A DNA stretch of 7,361 nt from Candidatus Dormiibacterota bacterium (GTDB lineage Bacteria > Chloroflexota > Dormibacteria > UBA8260): the NCBI GenBank assembly GCA_955652455.1, contig CATPBU010000158.1, forward strand, positions 1-7,361, read 5' to 3'. Made by a program: the position numbers and the translations under genes. The notes beneath the pieces were generated by a model, which saw only the letters and a list, made by a program, of their open reading frames with translations, made no database searches and was not told the origin of the DNA. Positions 6,361-7,361 of this stretch are shown piece after piece. Numbering within the stretch: the stretch's first letter is position 1; every line of letters starts with the position of its first letter.

Positions 6361-7011
6361 TTGCTCGCCATCACATCCATGAATGCCGCCACCATCACCA
6401 CCTGGATGAGTGAGATCGCAGCGTCGGTCACGGCCGAACGCGATTACCTGGTCCAGCTGGATGCGGCCATCGGCGATGGTGACCACGGCATCAACCTGAC
6501 TCGAGGCTTCCAGGCCGTGGTGACGGTGCTCGCCGGGAGCAGCGACACCGCCCCCGGTCCGGTGCTCATCCTCGCGGGCAAGACGCTCGTCTCCACCGTG
6601 GGTGGAGCGAGTGGCCCGCTCTGGGGATCGTTCCTGCGCCGGGCCGGACGCAGCCTTGGCGATTCGGCCAGCTTCGATGACGCGGCGCTGGTGGCCGCGC
6701 TGCAGGCGGGGTTGGCGGCGATCGTGGACCTTGGCGCTGCCCAGCTCGGCGACAAGACCATGGTCGACGCCCTCGACCCGGCGATCAGGACACTGGCCGA
6801 CGGTGTGCAGGCAGGCCGATCGCTCGACGACAACCTGGCGGACGCGGCAGCGGCCGCCGAGCAGGGGATGCGCGAGACCGTGCCGATGCAGGCTCGCAAG
6901 GGCCGCGCGTCCTACCTCGGCGAGCGGTCGATTGGTCACCAGGACCCGGGCGCGACGTCAGCGGCACTGGCAATTCGCGCGCTGCAACGGGCCGTCGCAC
7001 AGACGGACTGA
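6361..7011 (+). CDS. dhaL: Dihydroxyacetone kinase, nucleotide-binding subunit DhaL
   Basis: DhaL carries the nucleotide and two magnesium ions and transfers phosphate to DHA held by DhaK. In PTS-dependent systems its ADP stays bound and is rephosphorylated by DhaM. From the TTG start the protein has 216 residues (E. coli DhaL is about 210). The metal-binding aspartates Asp34, Asp39 and Asp41 sit in LDAAIGDGDHG (33-43). The phosphate-binding GGASGPLWG is at 81-89, LGDKTMVDALDPA at 129-141 and the nucleotide loop GRASYLGERSIGHQDPG at 181-197. Every motif I would expect is intact. The sequence alone does not separate PTS-fed DhaL from ATP-using forms; the neighbouring Enzyme I gene favours the PTS type. 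An alternative start is ATG 6379. The stop is 3 bases before the next GTG. Confidence 0.94.
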   Translation: MLAITSMNAATITTWMSEIAASVTAERDYLVQLDAAIGDGDHGINLTRGFQAVVTVLAGSSDTAPGPVLILAGKTLVSTVGGASGPLWGSFLRRAGRSLGDSASFDDAALVAALQAGLAAIVDLGAAQLGDKTMVDALDPAIRTLADGVQAGRSLDDNLADAAAAAEQGMRETVPMQARKGRASYLGERSIGHQDPGATSAALAIRALQRAVAQTD

Positions 7012-7014
7012 CCG

Positions 7015-7361
7015 GTGCGGGAACTGCGCGGCGTGGCCGCGTCGCCCGGTATCGCCGTGGGTGTCGTGCGCCGGCTCGACCCGGTGAGCTCCACTGCCGA
7101 TGCGCAACCTCTTCCGGAGGCGCAGCGCGCCGCCGCGGTTGAGGTCGCCCTCGCGGCGTTGAGCGCGTCGGCTGCGCAGCTCGACGACCTCGCGGCGGAG
7201 CTGCGTCGCCGCGACCGCTCGGCCGAGGCGGAGCTGGTCGAGACCGGGGTCCTGATGGCGGGTGATCCGGGGTTGCGGGAAGCGGTGATCGCAGCCATCG
7301 AGGTGGACGGCCGCTCCGCGGCCGGGGCGATCCTGGCCGCCGCGGGGTCGTTCGCAGAGAC
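7015..7361 (+). CDS. ptsP: PTS Enzyme I-type PEP-protein phosphotransferase, N-terminal part
   Basis: The frame opens at GTG 7015, three bases after the dhaL stop, and runs off the window. About 115 residues are visible. They begin VRELRGVAASPGIAVG, the classic opening of Enzyme I (E. coli: ISGILASPGIAFG). A long, Ala/Glu-rich helical region follows, and then the helix around LMAGDPGLREAV, matching the HPr-binding part of the Enzyme I N-terminal domain. The phosphorylated histidine (near residue 190 in E. coli) and the PEP-binding barrel are beyond the edge. Enzyme I takes phosphate from PEP and passes it to HPr. In E. coli DhaM an EIIA and an HPr domain precede a partial Enzyme I, whereas here the Enzyme I domain comes first. 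It could be a complete, dedicated Enzyme I or a rearranged DhaM. The ribosome site is weak (GGA at 7005-7007), so coupling to dhaL is likely. Confidence 0.85.
   Translation, partial: MRELRGVAASPGIAVGVVRRLDPVSSTADAQPLPEAQRAAAVEVALAALSASAAQLDDLAAELRRRDRSAEAELVETGVLMAGDPGLREAVIAAIEVDGRSAAGAILAAAGSFAE

Noticed and set aside
5592..6431. Minus-strand frame (279 codons) opposite dhaK
   Set aside because: It is antisense to the DhaK substrate-binding motifs and carries no recognisable family signature.

Overview
This is a high-GC bacterial stretch with all recognised genes on the + strand, and it reads as a glycerol / dihydroxyacetone (DHA) catabolism locus. The strong third-position G/C bias, GTG and TTG starts, 4-nt ATGA overlaps and purine-rich ribosome binding sites suggest an Actinomycetota genome. 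A deep-branching class such as Thermoleophilia is my guess from gene content only; nothing in the window proves it.

Layout: (1) 1-579 is the C-terminal part of glycerol kinase (glpK), cut by the window edge. (2) 580-733 is a non-coding gap with a weak candidate promoter. (3) 734-1018 encodes a 94-residue, very acidic, histidine-rich protein built from two tandem 35-residue repeats; I do not recognise it. (4) 1031-5111 holds glpA, glpB and glpC, joined by two 4-nt overlaps. They encode the three-subunit, quinone-linked (classically anaerobic) glycerol-3-phosphate dehydrogenase. (5) 5112-5330 is the main regulatory gap: a good sigma-70-like promoter, a perfect palindrome just downstream of its -10 box, further inverted repeats in the leader and a strong ribosome binding site. 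(6) 5331-7011 holds dhaK and dhaL, the two core subunits of DHA kinase. (7) From 7015 to the window end a PTS Enzyme I-type gene begins, visible only as its N-terminal ~115 residues.

How the genes fit together: GlpK makes sn-glycerol-3-phosphate from glycerol, and GlpABC oxidises it to dihydroxyacetone phosphate (DHAP) while passing electrons to the quinone pool. DhaK/DhaL phosphorylate DHA to DHAP. In the PTS-dependent version the phosphate comes from PEP through Enzyme I, HPr and an EIIA-type DhaM protein, so the Enzyme I-like gene next to dhaL points to that version. Both branches meet at DHAP. No glycerol facilitator, glycerol dehydrogenase, DhaM EIIA/HPr domain or regulator gene is visible here.

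The pathway genes are ordinary. The parts worth a second look are the repeat protein inside the glp cluster, the palindromic operator at the dhaK promoter with a near-copy at the end of glpK, and the Enzyme I gene that starts without the EIIA and HPr domains found ahead of it in E. coli DhaM. I see no clear evidence of an entirely new system.
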